A DNA stretch of 64,000 bases from Mediterraneibacter catenae (GCF_008691045.1 NZ_VMSO01000001.1:186001-250000); one strand, 5' to 3'. Counted from the first letter of the stretch, positions 17,656-28,600 are shown. Numbers and translations: made by a program. The notes: generated by a model from the letters alone, not told the origin.

Positions 17656-18984
17656 TTAGGTACAGTGTCGGAAAGACCGGTCTGTTATGATTCTTGCCGC
17701 GATCAGTCCCAGGGGTAATGCCATGATAATCATCAATGCTGACACGAGCCATGGTGCGGAGAGGGTCAGCGACATCTCACCCATGTTATAAACAGCCCGG
17801 TACAGATACAGACCGGGAACCATGATGACGATGGACGGTACGGTTACGGATATTCTCGGGTATCCCAGTTTTTTCATCATAAGCGAGGCCAGAAGTCCTG
17901 CTGTCAGTGCTCCGATAAAAGCGGCAACTGCTGCGGGAAGCCCGGCCAGATCTACAAGCTCCAGTCTCAGCGTATTTGCAACTGCGCCGATGACGGCTGC
18001 TGAGGCTGCAATGGAAACCGGACTGTTGAACATTATAGAGAATCCAAAGACCCCGACAAAGCTTGCAATCAGCCGAAGCACGAAGAGCAGTGCCGGCGAC
18101 AGCCCCAGATCCGCAAAAGCTCCCGGTGACAGGTTCAGTATCAGTGACATGACCCATGCCGTAATTGTTGAGATGACAACGATGATCACCGCATATGCAA
18201 GCCGTTCCAGACCGGAGCGCATATCCAGCTTCGCCAGGTCAATGCCGCTTGTGATGAACGGAAAGCCAGGGATAATAAACAGCATAGCGCATATATATCC
18301 GACTTCATGACCGCCTGCTACAGGAAAGGCCAGTTCAATCAGGCGCAGGGATGCAACATAGGCCAGACAGGCAAGTGCAACGGAGGATACGACACACAGA
18401 TACAACGTGAAGTGTTTCCCGATTAATTTGGAGCGGAGAAAGTTTCCTGCTCCGGCGCCAATAAATGCACACAGCATTTCGATGGGACCGCCGCCCAGAA
18501 GAAAAGTAAATGCCGCACATGCAAAAGCAGCTGCAAGACCAAGTTTGACGGGAGTGTACAGTCCACGGATTTTTTCAATCTCGTCCAGCTCCTGATGAAG
18601 CTGTTCGCCCGATTTATGTGCGCCGTCTGTAGGAAATTTTTTTACGAATCGCTCCAGCCGGTCAAGTTTGGATGTGTTGACGCCGGTGTTGTTCAGACAC
18701 AGAGAATTTGTAAAGGTTTTGTGTCCGTCAAAGCAGGTGTAGACAATGGTCATAAGTCCGATACTGGAGGTACACGTAACTCCGAGCTGTTCAGATATTG
18801 CATTCATGGAGCTGCGAACACGCCATGCGCCTGTCCCGCAGGACAACAGCATCAGCCCGACTCTGCCGATCAGGGCTGCCTTTACAGGAACGCTTGCCTC
18901 GGTTATGGGTTTGTCTTTCACATGTCCGGTATAGTCATGCCAGTAGATATCCATATGATTGGGAATAATATTATCTTTTACCAT
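17656..18984 (-). CDS. Threonine/serine exporter, ThrE family (fused two-domain form)
   Basis: 442 residues. The N-terminal soluble ThrE domain includes VGLMLLSCGTGAWRVRSSMN and a C-terminal part of it around IRGLYTPVKLGLAAAF. About ten hydrophobic segments follow, covering the ThrE and ThrE_2 membrane halves that are separate genes in many Firmicutes. The family exports small amino acids such as Thr and Ser. The start at 18984 is preceded by AAAGGAA. An upstream ATG adds ten residues without a ribosome site. It is transcribed towards the palindrome and away from dnaK. Confidence 0.85.
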   Translation of the reverse strand: MVKDNIIPNHMDIYWHDYTGHVKDKPITEASVPVKAALIGRVGLMLLSCGTGAWRVRSSMNAISEQLGVTCTSSIGLMTIVYTCFDGHKTFTNSLCLNNTGVNTSKLDRLERFVKKFPTDGAHKSGEQLHQELDEIEKIRGLYTPVKLGLAAAFACAAFTFLLGGGPIEMLCAFIGAGAGNFLRSKLIGKHFTLYLCVVSSVALACLAYVASLRLIELAFPVAGGHEVGYICAMLFIIPGFPFITSGIDLAKLDMRSGLERLAYAVIIVVISTITAWVMSLILNLSPGAFADLGLSPALLFVLRLIASFVGVFGFSIMFNSPVSIAASAAVIGAVANTLRLELVDLAGLPAAVAAFIGALTAGLLASLMMKKLGYPRISVTVPSIVIMVPGLYLYRAVYNMGEMSLTLSAPWLVSALMIIMALPLGLIAARIITDRSFRHCT

Positions 18985-19129
18985 AAGAATTCCTTTCGAT
19001 AACTGAGTATGCATTGGTTACTTATTACTACATATTCAGTATAGATAGATATGTAGAAAAGTCAAGAAAAACAAATGGTTTCGATGTTTTGAAAAAACTG
19101 TGTAAAGGATTAAAAAATAATAAAATCTC

Positions 19130-19157
19130 TTGACCGGGAATTCTGGTGTGGTATGGT
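19130..19157 (+). promoter_or_regulatory. Promoter of the dnaK paralogue
   Basis: TTGACC (19130-19135), a 16-bp spacer and TATGGT (19152-19157). No CIRCE-like repeat was seen near it, so this gene may not be in the HrcA regulon. Confidence 0.5.
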
Positions 19158-19221
19158 TTTATATAGTGGGATTTTGGCGGGCAAAATCCAGAATGATAAG
19201 CAGATTAAGGAGACGATGAAA

Positions 19222-21003
19222 ATGAGCAGAGTGATCGGAATTGATCTCGGAACTACGAACAGTTGTGTATCCGTAGTCGAAAATGATACGCCGGTAATCA
19301 TACCGAGCGCAACAGGAGCCACAACGACACCGAGTATCGTTGCATTTACGAAAAACGGAGAGCGGCTGATCGGCGAGGCGGCCGCAAGACAGGCTGTGAC
19401 AAACCCGGAGCGGACGATCACATCTGTAAAGAGGCATATGGGTGCTGACTGGTCGGCACGTATAGACGGAAAAGAGTATAAGCCACAGACGATCAGCGCA
19501 ATGATCCTGATGCAGCTGAAAAAAGATGCGGAGAAGTTTCTCGGAGAAGAGGTGACGGAAGCCGTTATCACGGTGCCGGCATATTTTAATGATATCCAGA
19601 GGCAGGCAACAAAAGATGCAGGCAGGATCGCGGGGCTGAATGTGAAGCGTATCATCAACGAGCCGACGAGCGCCGCTCTTTCCTATGGCCTGAACCACGG
19701 CGAGCCCCAGAAGGTCATGGTTTATGATCTGGGAGGCGGTACATTCGATGTATCCATTATCGAGATCGGCGAGGGCATCATAGAGGTGCTGGCCACGTCC
19801 GGAAATAACCACCTGGGCGGCGATGATTTTGATGAGCGGCTTGTACAGGGGATCGTGCGGAAGTTCAAGGATAAGACACGTGTCGATCTGACAAAGGATT
19901 TCGCCGCTATGCAGCGGATAAGGGAAGCTGCGGAACGTGCGAAGAAAGAACTTTCTACCAGTGATACTACTCATATCATGCAGCCGTTTATCACTCAGGT
20001 CAAAGGAGAAGCGCTGCATCTGGATATGGTGATCACGCGGCAGGAATTTGAATCCATGATCAGCGATCTGATCCAGAAGACAGAGGACCCGGTGAGAAAT
20101 GCATTGAATGACGCACATATCAGCCCGGCACAGCTTGGAAGAGTCCTGCTCGTAGGCGGTTCTACGAGGGTTCCGGCAGTCCAGAGGAAGGTGCGGGAGA
20201 TGACAGGAAAAGAACCTTCCAGGAATATCAACCCGGACGAATGTGTGGCGAAAGGCGCGGCAATCCTTGGAAGTACACTTCAGGGCAGAGGACTTGTCGC
20301 TGCAGGGACAGGACAGGATCTGCTTCTTCTTGACGTGACGCCGCTGAGTCTTTCAATAGAGACGGTGGGCGGTGTGGCGACCCGGATCGTGCAGAGAAAT
20401 ACGACTCTTCCGGCAAGATATTCCCAGATATTCTCTACAGCTGCACCGTATCAGCGAAATGTGGATATCCATGTTCTTCAGGGAGAGCGCCCGATGGCAA
20501 GAGATAACAAGACCATCGGAAAATTCCGGCTGAAAGGGATCAAGCCGGCGCCGGCGGGCGTGCCGCAGATCGAGGTTACATTTGATATCGATGCAAACGG
20601 CATCCTGAAGGTATCTGCCCGGGATCTGGACACAGGAAGAGAACAGTCCATCACGATCACTGCCGACGACAGGATGTCCGATATGGAGATTCAGCAGGCA
20701 ATGCAGGATGCGCAGAATTATGCGTCTCAGGATCAGCTGAGAAAGGATGCAATCGAGCTGCTCGGGGATGCGAATAAGCTTCTTATCAGGACAGAGCGCT
20801 GCGTGAAAAATGCCGGGAAACAGCTTGAGAAAGCGGTGAAAAAACAGGTAAAGGCAGACACGGCAAAACTCCAGAAACTTGTGGCAAAATGCAGACTTGA
20901 CCGTGTGGATGCGAACCAGCTCTCTGAGATCAGGGCGGCAAAAGAACAGCTTGAACAAAGCGCCGGAGATATTCTGATGAGATATGACGGAGGGCAGCAG
21001 TAG
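19222..21003 (+). CDS. Hsp70 family chaperone (DnaK paralogue)
   Basis: 593 residues, shorter than canonical DnaK (about 610-640). The ATPase domain is complete: [49 protein letters not shown] and the adenosine loop [14 protein letters not shown]. The substrate domain begins with [17 protein letters not shown]. The helical lid is short and ends MRYDGGQQ, without the EEVD-like acidic tail found in many DnaK proteins. The neighbours are not grpE, dnaJ or hrcA, so this is an extra copy rather than the main heat-shock dnaK. I chose 19222 because AAGGAG lies nine bases before it. The ATG at 19216 is too close to that site. Confidence 0.9.
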   Translation: MSRVIGIDLGTTNSCVSVVENDTPVIIPSATGATTTPSIVAFTKNGERLIGEAAARQAVTNPERTITSVKRHMGADWSARIDGKEYKPQTISAMILMQLKKDAEKFLGEEVTEAVITVPAYFNDIQRQATKDAGRIAGLNVKRIINEPTSAALSYGLNHGEPQKVMVYDLGGGTFDVSIIEIGEGIIEVLATSGNNHLGGDDFDERLVQGIVRKFKDKTRVDLTKDFAAMQRIREAAERAKKELSTSDTTHIMQPFITQVKGEALHLDMVITRQEFESMISDLIQKTEDPVRNALNDAHISPAQLGRVLLVGGSTRVPAVQRKVREMTGKEPSRNINPDECVAKGAAILGSTLQGRGLVAAGTGQDLLLLDVTPLSLSIETVGGVATRIVQRNTTLPARYSQIFSTAAPYQRNVDIHVLQGERPMARDNKTIGKFRLKGIKPAPAGVPQIEVTFDIDANGILKVSARDLDTGREQSITITADDRMSDMEIQQAMQDAQNYASQDQLRKDAIELLGDANKLLIRTERCVKNAGKQLEKAVKKQVKADTAKLQKLVAKCRLDRVDANQLSEIRAAKEQLEQSAGDILMRYDGGQQ

Positions 21004-21062
21004 AAGTGACAAAGTAATAGTTTATGCAGCAAAAGTCCGGCCCGCATCATTTGTAAAAATGT

Positions 21063-21158
21063 TTGACAGACAGCCGGATGCGTTATATTGTAGAATATAT
21101 ATTAAAAGAACGAAAGCGAGGATGCTTGACCTTAGGGAAAAGTGCCCTCGCTTTTGCT
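21063..21158 (+). promoter_or_regulatory. Promoter and leader hairpin of the PEP-synthase-like remnant
   Basis: TTGACA (21063-21068), a 17-bp spacer and TATTGT (21086-21091). In the transcribed leader, AAAGCGAGG (21113-21121) pairs with CCTCGCTTT (21146-21154), with TTTTG beyond, across a 24-base loop. The hairpin sits between promoter and gene and could act as an attenuator. Confidence 0.5.
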
Positions 21159-21184
21159 TTGCGGCAAAGGAGGTATAAGATAAG

Positions 21185-22051
21185 ATGGGCGCATTTGACA
21201 AGATAAAGAGCGGGCTGCCGGGAATGGACGAACTTTTAAATTATATCCGGATGGGTGACAATGTAGTCTGGAGCGTAGCAGATCTGGAGGATTTTAAATT
21301 TTTTGCAATACCGTTTGCAGAGCAGGAGATCCGGGACGGGAGAAATCTGATCTATATGCGTTTTGCCGATCATGAACCACTCCTTACACCGAGACCGGGG
21401 CTTAAGATCTGTGAGTTTGATCCGGATAAAGGGTTTGAGGCGTTTACCGTAGATATCCATGACCGGATTACAGAAGAGGGGAAAGATGCATTCTATGTGT
21501 TCGACAGCCTGTCTTCTCTCCAGTCTGTATGGTACACAGATCTGATGATGGGTAACTTTTTCCGTGTGACATGCCCTTACCTGTTCCAATTGGACACGGT
21601 GGCTTATTTTCCGTTGCTGCGGGGCAGACATTCTTTTGAGGCGGTTGCGCGCATCAGGGATATCCTTCTCATGACTCCGGGAAGGGTGGGCACCTCCTCG
21701 CCGGAACTTGGAGTGCCGGTCAGCTTTGCGCAGATATCGGGATTCTGCGGGATCTGTGAGGTGTCGGATAACCGGGCGGGATATATGCCGGAACTGAGCT
21801 ACGGAAGCCATATGTTCCAGGATCTGGTGGAGGCCGGAATCTTCTACTGTGCACTGTGGGGAGATGAGAGGACAGTACAGTATAATGAGGCATTCTTCGG
21901 AGATCTTGAGAATCTGTTCCCTGTGATCTGTCCGGAACGAAAGGAGCTGGCAAAAATGGTCCGGGTGAGCGATCCGGAGGATCTGTGGTATTGGAACAAT
22001 GAACAGACAGGGGAGACTGTGTGCGGGATATTGCATGAGAGAATCGGATAA
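21185..22051 (+). pseudogene. PEP/pyruvate-binding (PEP-synthase-like) protein with a large internal deletion
   Basis: 288 residues in an intact frame. Residues 1 to about 165 look like the KaiC/RecA-like N-terminal domain of clostridial PEP-synthase-like proteins (SGLPGMDELLNYIRMGDNVV, then DLMMGNFFRVTCPYLFQLDT, then RGRHSFEAVARIRD). Residues from about 172 on (PGRVGTSSPELGVPVSFAQI, then RAGYMPELSYGSHMFQDLVE) look like the far C-terminal part of the same family. Full-length relatives, as I recall them, are about three times longer. A deletion has therefore removed the pyruvate/ATP-grasp centre while keeping frame. Catalysis is unlikely. Confidence 0.65.
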
Positions 22052-22091
22052 GTCGTCGGATAAGATGAGACGAAAAAGACTTTGGTCCGCT

Positions 22092-22334
22092 TTCTCACTG
22101 TTCAATCTTCTGGAAAAAGACCTGGGGCTGAAACTGTTTATCCGTACACATCGGAGGCTTGTGCTTACGGAAGCCGGAAAGTCTCTGTACAAAGATGCAA
22201 AATATATTATCCAGTACTGTAAAGAGTCCGTGGAGCGGGCGAAGAAAGCCATGGAGGAGAAGGACAATATCATCCGGATCGGGACTTCTCCCATGACTCC
22301 GGCAAATATGAAACCGGATAATTTTATCCACTAA
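22092..22334 (+). pseudogene. LysR-family regulator fragment
   Basis: An open stretch beginning FSLFNLLEKDLGLKLFIRTH continues RRLVLTEAGKSLYKDAKYII and stops shortly after IIRIGTSP. This is the second half of a LysR HTH plus the linker helix, cut before the effector domain. The first half of the HTH is also missing. It overlaps the 3' end region of the PEP-synthase-like remnant, so both seem to be deletion products. Confidence 0.65.
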
Positions 22335-22431
22335 TATCCTTTGTCAACGATGCAGGCAGTGCTGTGTCTACTTAATATTATAGTATATTTTTGGCTGCCT
22401 CATCCGCTCTTCTTGAATATAATTGAAAAAC

Positions 22432-22489
22432 TTGACAATATCGAGTATCGATATTATACTCAAAGTAGAAATATCGATACTCGATATTT
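22432..22489 (+). promoter_or_regulatory. Promoter with two palindromic operators upstream of the DUF2812-padR operon
   Basis: TTGACA (22432-22437), a 17-bp spacer and TATACT (22455-22460). The spacer is itself the perfect palindrome ATATCGA-GTA-TCGATAT (22438-22454). A second perfect palindrome, AAATATCGA-TAC-TCGATATTT (22469-22489), lies just after the -10 box. Both share the core ATATCGA-N3-TCGATAT. The arrangement is what a dimeric repressor needs to shut this promoter, and padR is the last gene of the operon. Confidence 0.8.
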
Positions 22490-22530
22490 GTTGTGGGAAA
22501 TAGTAATGAAAGCAGGAAGGAGGGAGTTCC

Positions 22531-23808
22531 ATGAAAAAGAATATAAAACGGGTGTTCAGAGATTTCAGTTATCTGGAGTGCAGCGCATTTGCCGATTATC
22601 TCCATGAGATGTCGCTTGAAGGATGGCACTTTACAAGCTGGAAGTTCGGGCTTATATTTGAAAAAGGAGAACCGGAGGATATCGTATATGCCGCCGAAGT
22701 ATTCCCCAAAGGCCGGGAGAGTGACAGTCAGCCGGGGAAAGATGCAGAAGAGTATGCCGAATATTGCGAGGCGGCAGGATGGAGGCTCATCGACGGGCGG
22801 AGGCGGTTCTGCATTTTCAGGAGAATACAGGACGATGCTGTTCCCATCGTGACAGAAGAGGAGCGGTTTCAGAATGTGAAGAAAGCGGAGATAAGGCATC
22901 TTCTTGACCGTTCTGCCGGGTTTGCGCTTCTGGCGGGAATGGACTGGCTGCAGTTTTTTACAATCAACTTTGACAGATGGGTCTTTTCACAGATGTGGCT
23001 TCTCCTTCTTGCAGGGCTGACATTTATGTGCCTGCTTTATCTGCTGCAGCTTGGTGTACTGTTCTTCTGGAGCCGCCGGGCGAAACGGGAACTGGAAAGC
23101 AGGGGGAGTATATATTACGGGCAGAGAAAGAGAGTCCGGGCGGCCAATGAAATCTGGGCGCTGTTCATAATGGTGCTCCTTATATACTGTGCGGGAGACA
23201 TCCTGAGCATATGCAGTATTATTATGCTTATCATTGCAGTCATTATCATCTTTGCCGTGCGTATCGTGATGATATATATGCGTCCGTCATGGGAGGCGCA
23301 GATTGCCGTATGGACTCTGATTCCGTACTGTTTCGTCCTGATTTTTGTGGCAGGTATAGTGTCGGATGTGATACAGATGGAAGAAGGAGATTATGACCTT
23401 TCAGATGTGCCGCTTGTTCAGTCTGATTACCGTGAGGTGGAAGGCGAGCCGGACTATCTGGATCACGGACATGAAGAAAGTGTCCTTGGAAGCATGGATT
23501 ATTACATGGTGTCCTATGACCACGGGCAGACGGACAGCGAGGGGCAGTCCTTATCCGACAGTCTCACATATACAGTTTACAGAAGTAAGCATCCATGGAT
23601 ACTGGAGAAGTTATGGGAGGATGAATACAAGTCAGAGGAATCTGTGGACTGTAGTGCCTCATGGCAGGCGGAGCGGGCGCTTGAGACATGGGAGGGGAGC
23701 GGAAATTACCTCGTGATGTATGATGAAATGCTGCTCGTGCTGAGTTCGGATACGGAGCTGGACGATGCTCAGATACAGATCGTGATGGAAAAGCTGGGGG
23801 TAATATAA
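22531..23808 (+). CDS. DUF2812 domain membrane protein
   Basis: 425 residues. The N-terminal 110 residues (FRDFSYLECSAFADYLHEMS, then EGWHF) form a DUF2812 domain, a cytoplasmic module usually encoded beside PadR regulators. About four or five hydrophobic segments follow (FSQMWLLLLAGLTFMCLLYL and others to about residue 290). An acidic C-terminal region of about 135 residues ends the protein. The molecular role of the family is not known to me. AGGAGG lies seven bases upstream. Its stop codon overlaps the padR start (TAATG), so the two are translationally coupled. Confidence 0.8.
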   Translation: MKKNIKRVFRDFSYLECSAFADYLHEMSLEGWHFTSWKFGLIFEKGEPEDIVYAAEVFPKGRESDSQPGKDAEEYAEYCEAAGWRLIDGRRRFCIFRRIQDDAVPIVTEEERFQNVKKAEIRHLLDRSAGFALLAGMDWLQFFTINFDRWVFSQMWLLLLAGLTFMCLLYLLQLGVLFFWSRRAKRELESRGSIYYGQRKRVRAANEIWALFIMVLLIYCAGDILSICSIIMLIIAVIIIFAVRIVMIYMRPSWEAQIAVWTLIPYCFVLIFVAGIVSDVIQMEEGDYDLSDVPLVQSDYREVEGEPDYLDHGHEESVLGSMDYYMVSYDHGQTDSEGQSLSDSLTYTVYRSKHPWILEKLWEDEYKSEESVDCSASWQAERALETWEGSGNYLVMYDEMLLVLSSDTELDDAQIQIVMEKLGVI

Positions 23809-24140
23809 TGGCAAGAGAACAGTTTCAGACATTGACAGAACCGATGTATTATATTCTCCTTGCCCTGACAGAAGAATGCTGCGGCGTCGACATTATGGAG
23901 AAAGTCCGGCAGATATCGGACGGGCGTGTAAAAGTAGGACCGGGAACACTGTACGCTATGCTGTCCAGATTTGAGGAGAACGATGTAATACGAAAGACCG
24001 CGGAAGAAGGCAGGCGGAAATCCTATATCATAACAGACACCGGAAGGCAAATGTTAAAGGACGAGTATGAACGTCTGAAGACGATGGTGAGAGACGGGGA
24101 TACGGTATGGAATGCCGGCTTTTCGGATATTCATTTTTGA
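23808..24140 (+). CDS. PadR family transcriptional regulator
   Basis: 110 residues, the short PadR form. A winged helix with LTEPMYYILLALTEECCGVD, VGPGTLYAMLSRFEENDVIR and RKSYIITDTGRQML is followed by a C-terminal dimerisation helix. PadR proteins repress membrane-stress or export genes and often their own operon. Here the operon promoter carries two matching palindromes. Downstream, 24141-24372 holds only a short broken frame (an ATG at 24227 and, one frame over, VFSILFGILLGMGVIG), probably the remnant of a small membrane peptide gene. Confidence 0.9.
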   Translation: MAREQFQTLTEPMYYILLALTEECCGVDIMEKVRQISDGRVKVGPGTLYAMLSRFEENDVIRKTAEEGRRKSYIITDTGRQMLKDEYERLKTMVRDGDTVWNAGFSDIHF

Positions 24141-24372
24141 ACAGGTGTTGTATCAATGTAGAATTTCCATTGTCATTTTGTTATGATATGAATTAGAAAA
24201 AAACGTAAAAAGCAGGAGGAAACACTATGACGATGGAAGAAAGAAAAGCCAAAGGGCTGCCGTGTGGTTTTCTCTATCCTGTTCGGAATCCTGCTGGGCA
24301 TGGGAGTGATCGGATAGAAACTGTAACGATTTGGTGAAACCTGTGTAAATGCAGTAGGAAGGAGAACGTACT

Positions 24373-25254
24373 ATGGAGATAAGGGTACTGCGATATTTTC
24401 TGACGGTAGTGAGGGAGGAGAGCATCACACGGGCGGCAGAGGTGCTCCATATTACACAGCCTACACTGAGCCGTCAGCTCTCGCAGATGGAAGATCAGAT
24501 GGGAGTGAAACTGTTCGTAAGAGGAAGTCGAAAAATATCTCTTACAAATGAGGGACTTCTGCTCCGGCGCAGGGCGGAGGAGATATTGGAGCTGGTCGAT
24601 AAGACAGAGCAGGAGCTCATAGCACAGGAAGAGCAGGTGGAGGGGAGTGTGTCGATCGGATGCGGAGACTTGAGGACTGTACAGAGACTTCCTGAACTGA
24701 TCCGGACCTTTCATGAGAAATATCCGCTCGTTACATTTGATCTGTATACGGCAACTGCAGATCATGTGACGGAACGGATGGACCGGGGGCTGACCGATAT
24801 CGGTCTGCTGCTTGAGCCTGTCGATCTGGAAAAATATGATTTCATCCGTCTGGCGGGAAAAGAAACATGTGTGGTCACCATGCATCCGGATGCACCACTT
24901 GCTGCAAAGGAATATATTACACCGGAGGATCTGGCGGGTGTCCCGCTGATTATGCCGAGAAGGGCAAGCATACAGAGCGAGATTGCAAACTGGTTTGGCG
25001 AGTATTATAACAAGCTGCATGTGCTGATGACAAGTAACCTGCCTGCCGGAAGTGCAGTTATGGCAAACCAGCAGCTTGCATATTCAATCAACACATGCGG
25101 CTCGGTGGATTTCTGGGATCAGACAAAACTGACATACCGTCCTCTAAAGCCGGAACTGTCTGCAACATGCGCGCTTGCATGGAAGAGACAGCAGCCGTTC
25201 GGCATTGCGGCAGAGAAGTTTATTGAGCATGTCTGTAAAGCGCTGCAGAAATAA
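24373..25254 (+). CDS. LysR family transcriptional regulator
   Basis: 293 residues, full length. The N-terminal HTH reads [20 protein letters not shown] and [21 protein letters not shown] linker helix and a two-lobed effector domain follow. It is a paralogue of the LysR gene near the right end of the window, sharing the phrases LLRRRA-x-EI, DKTE, DLYTA-x-AD and DIGLL-x-EPVD. It lies directly upstream of the c-di-GMP operon if the integrated element is removed, so it could once have controlled that operon (inference). Confidence 0.92.
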   Translation: MEIRVLRYFLTVVREESITRAAEVLHITQPTLSRQLSQMEDQMGVKLFVRGSRKISLTNEGLLLRRRAEEILELVDKTEQELIAQEEQVEGSVSIGCGDLRTVQRLPELIRTFHEKYPLVTFDLYTATADHVTERMDRGLTDIGLLLEPVDLEKYDFIRLAGKETCVVTMHPDAPLAAKEYITPEDLAGVPLIMPRRASIQSEIANWFGEYYNKLHVLMTSNLPAGSAVMANQQLAYSINTCGSVDFWDQTKLTYRPLKPELSATCALAWKRQQPFGIAAEKFIEHVCKALQK

Positions 25255-25261
25255 GCAGAGG

Positions 25262-25300
25262 CCTGTATTCACTACAATAGTGGATGCAGGTCTCTTTTTG
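25262..25300 (+). terminator. Terminator of lysR; apparent insertion site of the element
   Basis: CCTGTATTCACTA / TAGTGGATGCAGG, a 13-bp stem (two G-T pairs) with a CAA loop, then TCTCTTTTTG. The T-tract carries the TTTTTGT that recurs at the right end of the element. Confidence 0.8.
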
Positions 25301-25301
25301 T

Positions 25302-25594
25302 ATAAATTTCTCTGTTTCAACACATCCTAACGCTGAGATGGACGTAGTGTGTAGTATCCGTATGCCCTTACGGTATAATAAGGACAAACGGAAAAACCCA
25401 GTGTTTTCAAGGGTTTCAGCGTTTGTCGTTGCCTGTTCAATTCCTTTTCCAACCTTGATAGCCAGCGAAAAATCTGTCGAATGATGGGAGGTGTCACTTA
25501 AAAGACAAAATTGAATACTGCTGCAGCGGTGCGGTGTTTTACCGGACCGCTGCTTATCAGGGCGTTTCATCTGATCTGATGGGCGCCCTTTTTT
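25302..25594 (+). other. Left end of the element: noncoding, with hairpins and a terminator
   Basis: No gene is seen here. An AAACCC/GGGTTT repeat lies around 25395-25430. GCAGCGGT (25522-25529) pairs with ACCGCTGC (25545-25552). A terminator follows: AGGGCG (25558-25563), loop, CGCCCT (25583-25588) and a T-run to 25594. The terminator separates the element end from the adhesin fusion gene. Confidence 0.6.
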
Positions 25595-25627
25595 TGCGCC
25601 CATTTTCAGAAATAGGAGGAAATTTAC

Positions 25628-28600
25628 ATGGAACTGAATGAAGAAGAAAAAAGGCAGTTGTTTCAGGTTGACGGTGACTGCCAGGCCAAAGTGTTGGATG
25701 AACTGTATATGACAGCCCGTTTTACCCGTAACCCGGAGCAGCGCGATATGGTGCGGGGACTCATGGCAAAGCTGCGGGTTCTGTCAAATGAACAGTGCAT
25801 GGATTTGGTGAAGGACATCCAGAAGAACTATCATCTGCCTTACCCCCGCACTATGGGTGAGCGGATCGCGCTGGCCCGGCAGCAGTCCGGGGCTGAAAAG
25901 TTGAAAGGGCATGACATCATGGCCCTGGAGCGGTTTGACCCGGAGGTACGCCACATCTATAACAACGGCGAACTGGTCGATACCTATACCACGGATGCAG
26001 ACGGCAGCTTTATGACCCGCTATTATGTATGCGGGGACGCCTGGACGATCCGTGAAATCTCCCCCAGCACCGGGTATCTGCTCAACGAGACTGTCTACGA
26101 AGTCGGCGCTTCTCCTTCCCTGTATGAGATTGAGCTGAATACAGCGGAGAGCCAGGTCACAGAAACGGTGATCTATGGGAACATCCAGCTTGTGAAGCAT
26201 ACCGATGAGACGGACCCGGATGTGCCGGAAGATGAAAACACCGAGGAACCCAATGAGGGTGTGGTGGAACGCCCGGAGGAAGGAGCAGTATTTGAGATTT
26301 ACTTAAAAGCCGCAGGCAGCTATGACAACGCGAAGGAAAGCGAGCGCGACCTGCTCACAACGGACAGCGACGGATTTGCCGCTTCCAAACAGCTCCCTTA
26401 CGGGCACTATACCGTACATCAGGTTGCCGGTGAGGACGGAAAAGGGTTTGTGCCGGACTTTACAGTCTTTATTTCTTCCAATGGGGAAACGTACAGCTAT
26501 ATCCTGAACAACCGCACTATTACGGCCCGGCTGAAAGTGGAAAAATGTGATGCGGAGACGGGAAATATCATTCCCATGACCGGCACCGGCTTTAAGATCA
26601 AAGACCTTTCCACCGGGGAATTTATCACCCAGGACGTTTACTACCCGAACCCGGAGACTCTTGATACCTTCTATGTTTCGGACGAGGGCTGGCTGATGCT
26701 GCCGGAACCTCTGCCTGTGGGGGATTACGAACTGCATGAGGTGGCTGCGCCTTATGGCTATGTGCTGTCCAATGAGCCGGTGCCGTTTACTATTGACGGC
26801 AGTGAGGCAACTGTAACTGTTACGCAGTACAATATGCCGCAGAAAGGCCAGCTCAGTATTACAAAGACCGGCGAGGTATTCGCTTCCGTGCAGGAAAACG
26901 ATGGCCTCTATCAGCCGGTATATGAAGTCCGGGGACTTCCCGGCGCGGTCTATGATGTGATTGCTGACGAGGATATTTACACCGGAGACGGTACCCTGCG
27001 GGCAGCGAAAGACACGGTGGTGGAAACTCTGACTACCGGCGAGGATGGAACTGCCCAGAGCGGACTCTTATACCTGGGCCGCTACCGTCTGGAGGAACGC
27101 CAGGCGCCGGAAGGCATGGTGCTGGACCCCACGCCGATTTATACCGAGCTTACCTATGCCGGTCAGGATGTAGAGATCACCCAGGCGGCCATCGGGCTTT
27201 ATGATGAACGCCAGAAGGTAGAGATCGACCTTCTGAAATCCCTGGAAACGGACGAAACCTTTGGCATTGGGCTTGGCGAGGAATACAAGGATATTTCCTT
27301 TGGCCTGTACGCTTCGGAGGACCTGACTGCCCTGGATGGCAGCGTGATTCCCGCGGGCGGGCTTCTGGGAGTCGTGGCGGTTGCGCCGGTGGAGGACGCG
27401 CCCGGTCAGTATTCGGCTGCCTTTGCCTCCGATCTGCCTTTTGGCAGCTTCTATGTCCAGGAACGCACCACCAATGAAGCGTTCGTGCTTTCCGATCAGC
27501 AGTACCCGGTGGACTTCGCGTATGCCGGGCAGGAAACCGCTCTGGTTACGATTGCGGTCAATGACGGCGAGGCCATTTCCAATGAAATGATCCGCGGGCG
27601 CATTGACGGTGTGAAATACGGCGAGGATCCCGAAGGCGGTGAGGACCTTACCCTGGAGGGCGCGCTGATCGGCCTGTTTGCTCCCGGCACGGAGGAATTT
27701 ACCGAGGAAAATGCCCTCCTTGTGACAACTTCCGTGGAAAACGGCGCCTTCTCCTTTGAGGATGTGCCTTTCGGCCATTGGATCATCAAGGAAATTTCCA
27801 GCCCTTCGGCCCTGTACTCCATCAGCCCGGAACAGCACCATGTCTATATCGGCACCGATGGGCAGACCATTGAAATCGAGATCGACAATACCCTGATCCA
27901 CGGTACGGTGCAGGTCATCAAGACCGAGGCTGTGGACGAATTGAAGTCTATCCAGGAGGACGAGGAAAACACTTCTGAAAGTGAGGCTGGCGAGACGGAA
28001 GAAAGCGCCGCTGATGATACCGGCGAGGACACTGCGGACAATCCATTCCTCCACCGGCTGCCCGGCGCTGTCTTTGAGCTTTATGAGGACACCAACGGCG
28101 ATAAGGCATTTGATGAAGGCGACGCCCTGATCGGGGAGCTGACGGAAACCGGTGAAGGTTTCCATGAAATGAGCGGCCTCTTGGCAAAGGGCTATTTTGT
28201 CAAAGAGAAAACGGCCCCAGAAGGCCACAAACTGGACCCCAATACTTATTACTTTGAGATCACCACGGACGGGCAGGTTGTCGTTGTGGAAAATGGTGAG
28301 GCTGGCCGCGGCTTTGTCAATGAGGCGTACCGCGGAAACCTGAAAATCACGAAGGATTCCAGCGATGGCCGCAAGGACGGCTTTGCCTTTGAGGTGAAAA
28401 GTGAAGATGGCACCTACTGCGAGACCTTCACAAGCCCGGAGGATGGTATCATCCTGATCGAAGGGCTGCGCGTGGGCAAATACACTGTGACCGAGGTGAA
28501 AAATAAGGCCAGTGAGGACTATATCATCCCGGATGGCGCTACGGTGGAGATCAAGGCCGATGAAACCGCCGAGGTGAGCTTCTTCAATGAAAAGCCGGAG

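Noticed and set aside
17645..17658. 14-base match CGATAAATCCTAAG shared with 35741-35754 next to the small-gene cassette
   Set aside because: A 14-base match is expected by chance in a window of this size, and the 17645 copy has no cassette context.
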